Part shown: piece after piece, positions 5,409-6,151 of the stretch
How the letters are laid out: each line of letters opens with the position of its first letter
Numbering within the stretch: position 1 is the stretch's first letter
Source: Planctomycetota bacterium
GTDB lineage: Bacteria > Planctomycetota > Phycisphaerae > Sedimentisphaerales > SM23-30
DNA: 6,151 bases
NCBI GenBank assembly: GCA_022705365.1
Contig: JAKJEP010000128.1
Span: 2,148-8,298 of the forward strand
Direction of reading: 5' to 3'
Position numbers and translations under genes: made by a program
Notes under the pieces: generated by a model
What the model was told of the DNA's origin: nothing
The model's database searches: none
Seen by the model: only the letters and a program-made list of their open reading frames with translations

Positions 5409-6151
5409 ATGCGTGATATCTGGATCTGTGCCACTCAGGAATTGCTGCGCCGCAAAGGGCGAACCGCAATGAATATTCTCGGTTATGGTTTGGCGGTGGC
5501 GATCACGGTAGTCCTGATCAGCCTGCTGCTGCTCTCCCGCCAGTCGGCAGCCCGTATCCTTACCACCACCGGCACCCATTTCATTGCTTTTCTGCCGGGT
5601 TGTTGTCCCAATAACTGCCTTCCTTCCGCCGCGAATCCGGACGAAGGATTATTTTTCAATGGTGTGCAAACGCAGCTCCTGCCGGCCGACCTGGTGGACA
5701 AGGTGAACGAATTTCCCAGCGTCAAGGAGGCTGCGCCTTTTCTGGTCTTTCGTTTTAAAGATCCCGCTGACGGCCTGCCGTTTACAGTCGGTGGCTTCGA
5801 TCCCCGTAATCGCACCGCCGTCGATTCCACGTCCTGCGCCTCTTCCGACATCCTGGAAGGACGTTTCCTCACCCCTGAGGACCGCAGGGTTGTCATGCTG
5901 GAAGAAGGCTACGCCCGGGCGAAAAATCTTTCCGCCGGCGGCAGTATCATGATTGCCGGACATTTATTCACCATCCTCGGCGTGGTCAATCCCGGTATTC
6001 GCCCCGCCAAGGCCGATGTCTATATGCATATTCAGGATGCCGAACAGGTTATTAATCAGCGGCTGACCTCTCCTCTCGACCACCAGTTTAATACCCTGCT
6101 GGTGGAAACCGCCGGGGCTAAATCCCAGGATCAGGCCATTCAGGCCGTCAA
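5409..6151 (+). CDS. ABC transporter permease, MacB/FtsX type, N-terminal part with a periplasmic cysteine cluster
   Basis: The reading frame is open from the ATG at 5409 to the right edge (247 full codons); the remainder lies outside. Residues 1-21 are a basic cytoplasmic lead (ELLRRKGRT), 22-43 are one membrane helix (NILGYGLAVAITVVLISLLL), and the rest is a large extracytoplasmic domain of the MacB_PCD kind: PSVKEAAPFLVFRF (103-116), VGGFDP (127-132), ILEGRFLTPED (148-158), GHLFTILGVVNPG (184-196). The usual family would add three membrane helices after about residue 260. Such permeases pair with an ATPase and export or extract lipoproteins, peptides or drugs, or move metals. Unusual are C65, C66 and C70 in LPGCCPNNCLP, about 20 residues outside the first helix, plus C143. 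The start is fixed by AAGGAG eight bases upstream; the ATG at 5404 is in another frame. It follows the PadR gene and is probably controlled by it. Confidence 0.85.
   Translation, partial: MRDIWICATQELLRRKGRTAMNILGYGLAVAITVVLISLLLLSRQSAARILTTTGTHFIAFLPGCCPNNCLPSAANPDEGLFFNGVQTQLLPADLVDKVNEFPSVKEAAPFLVFRFKDPADGLPFTVGGFDPRNRTAVDSTSCASSDILEGRFLTPEDRRVVMLEEGYARAKNLSAGGSIMIAGHLFTILGVVNPGIRPAKADVYMHIQDAEQVINQRLTSPLDHQFNTLLVETAGAKSQDQAIQAV

Noticed and set aside
5483..5963. Overlapping minus-strand frames opposite the ABC permease.
   Set aside because: The plus-strand frame has a strong ribosome site, a membrane helix and MacB-like motifs; the minus frames have none of these.

Overview
The window reads as a bacterial chromosome segment with six complete genes and two genes cut by the window edges. 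I see no tRNA, rRNA, CRISPR array, insertion sequence or phage gene. My best guess for the host is a planctomycete of the Phycisphaerae type. That rests on recalled resemblance: an ECF sigma factor coupled to a large membrane protein with an 'LRxMPVPxGP'-type N-terminus and a LolA/RseB-like exterior, and a small membrane protein opening with RPGGLTALAVLNFVF. It is an inference, not a proof.

Layout, left to right. (1) 1-779, minus strand: a small four-helix membrane protein (321-779) followed by the N-terminal part of a second membrane protein (1-293), possibly an ABC-2-type permease. A sigma70-like promoter (887-915) and a hairpin with a U-run (815-849) lie upstream. The hairpin could be the terminator of the preceding operon, an attenuator in the leader of this one, or both. 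(2) 937-3184, minus strand: an ECF sigma factor (2648-3184) whose last codons overlap the start of a 574-residue single-pass membrane protein (937-2661). The pair looks like a sigma / membrane-anchored regulator module. (3) 3268-4657, minus strand: a zinc-dependent deacetylase of the histone-deacetylase superfamily with all catalytic residues present, followed one base later by a small DUF2905-type membrane protein that carries a ten-G tract. A weak hairpin with a U-run sits at its stop codon. (4) 4658-4926: a divergent control region holding a promoter for each direction and two inverted repeats. (5) 4927-6151, plus strand: a PadR-family regulator with a Cys-Pro-Cys motif, then the first 247 codons of a MacB/FtsX-type ABC permease with a cysteine cluster just outside its first membrane helix.

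How the parts may work together. The PadR gene and the permease look like a regulator plus its ABC exporter; the cysteines in both hint at metal or thiol chemistry, which is inference. The sigma factor and its partner would carry an envelope signal to transcription: the partner has a cytoplasmic head, one membrane span and a LolA/RseB-like outer domain in one chain. The deacetylase and DUF2905 protein are translationally coupled, but their substrate and partnership are unknown.

Several starts were chosen by Shine-Dalgarno position rather than by the longest open frame: 779 rather than 785, 2661 rather than 2688, and 4927 rather than 4921.
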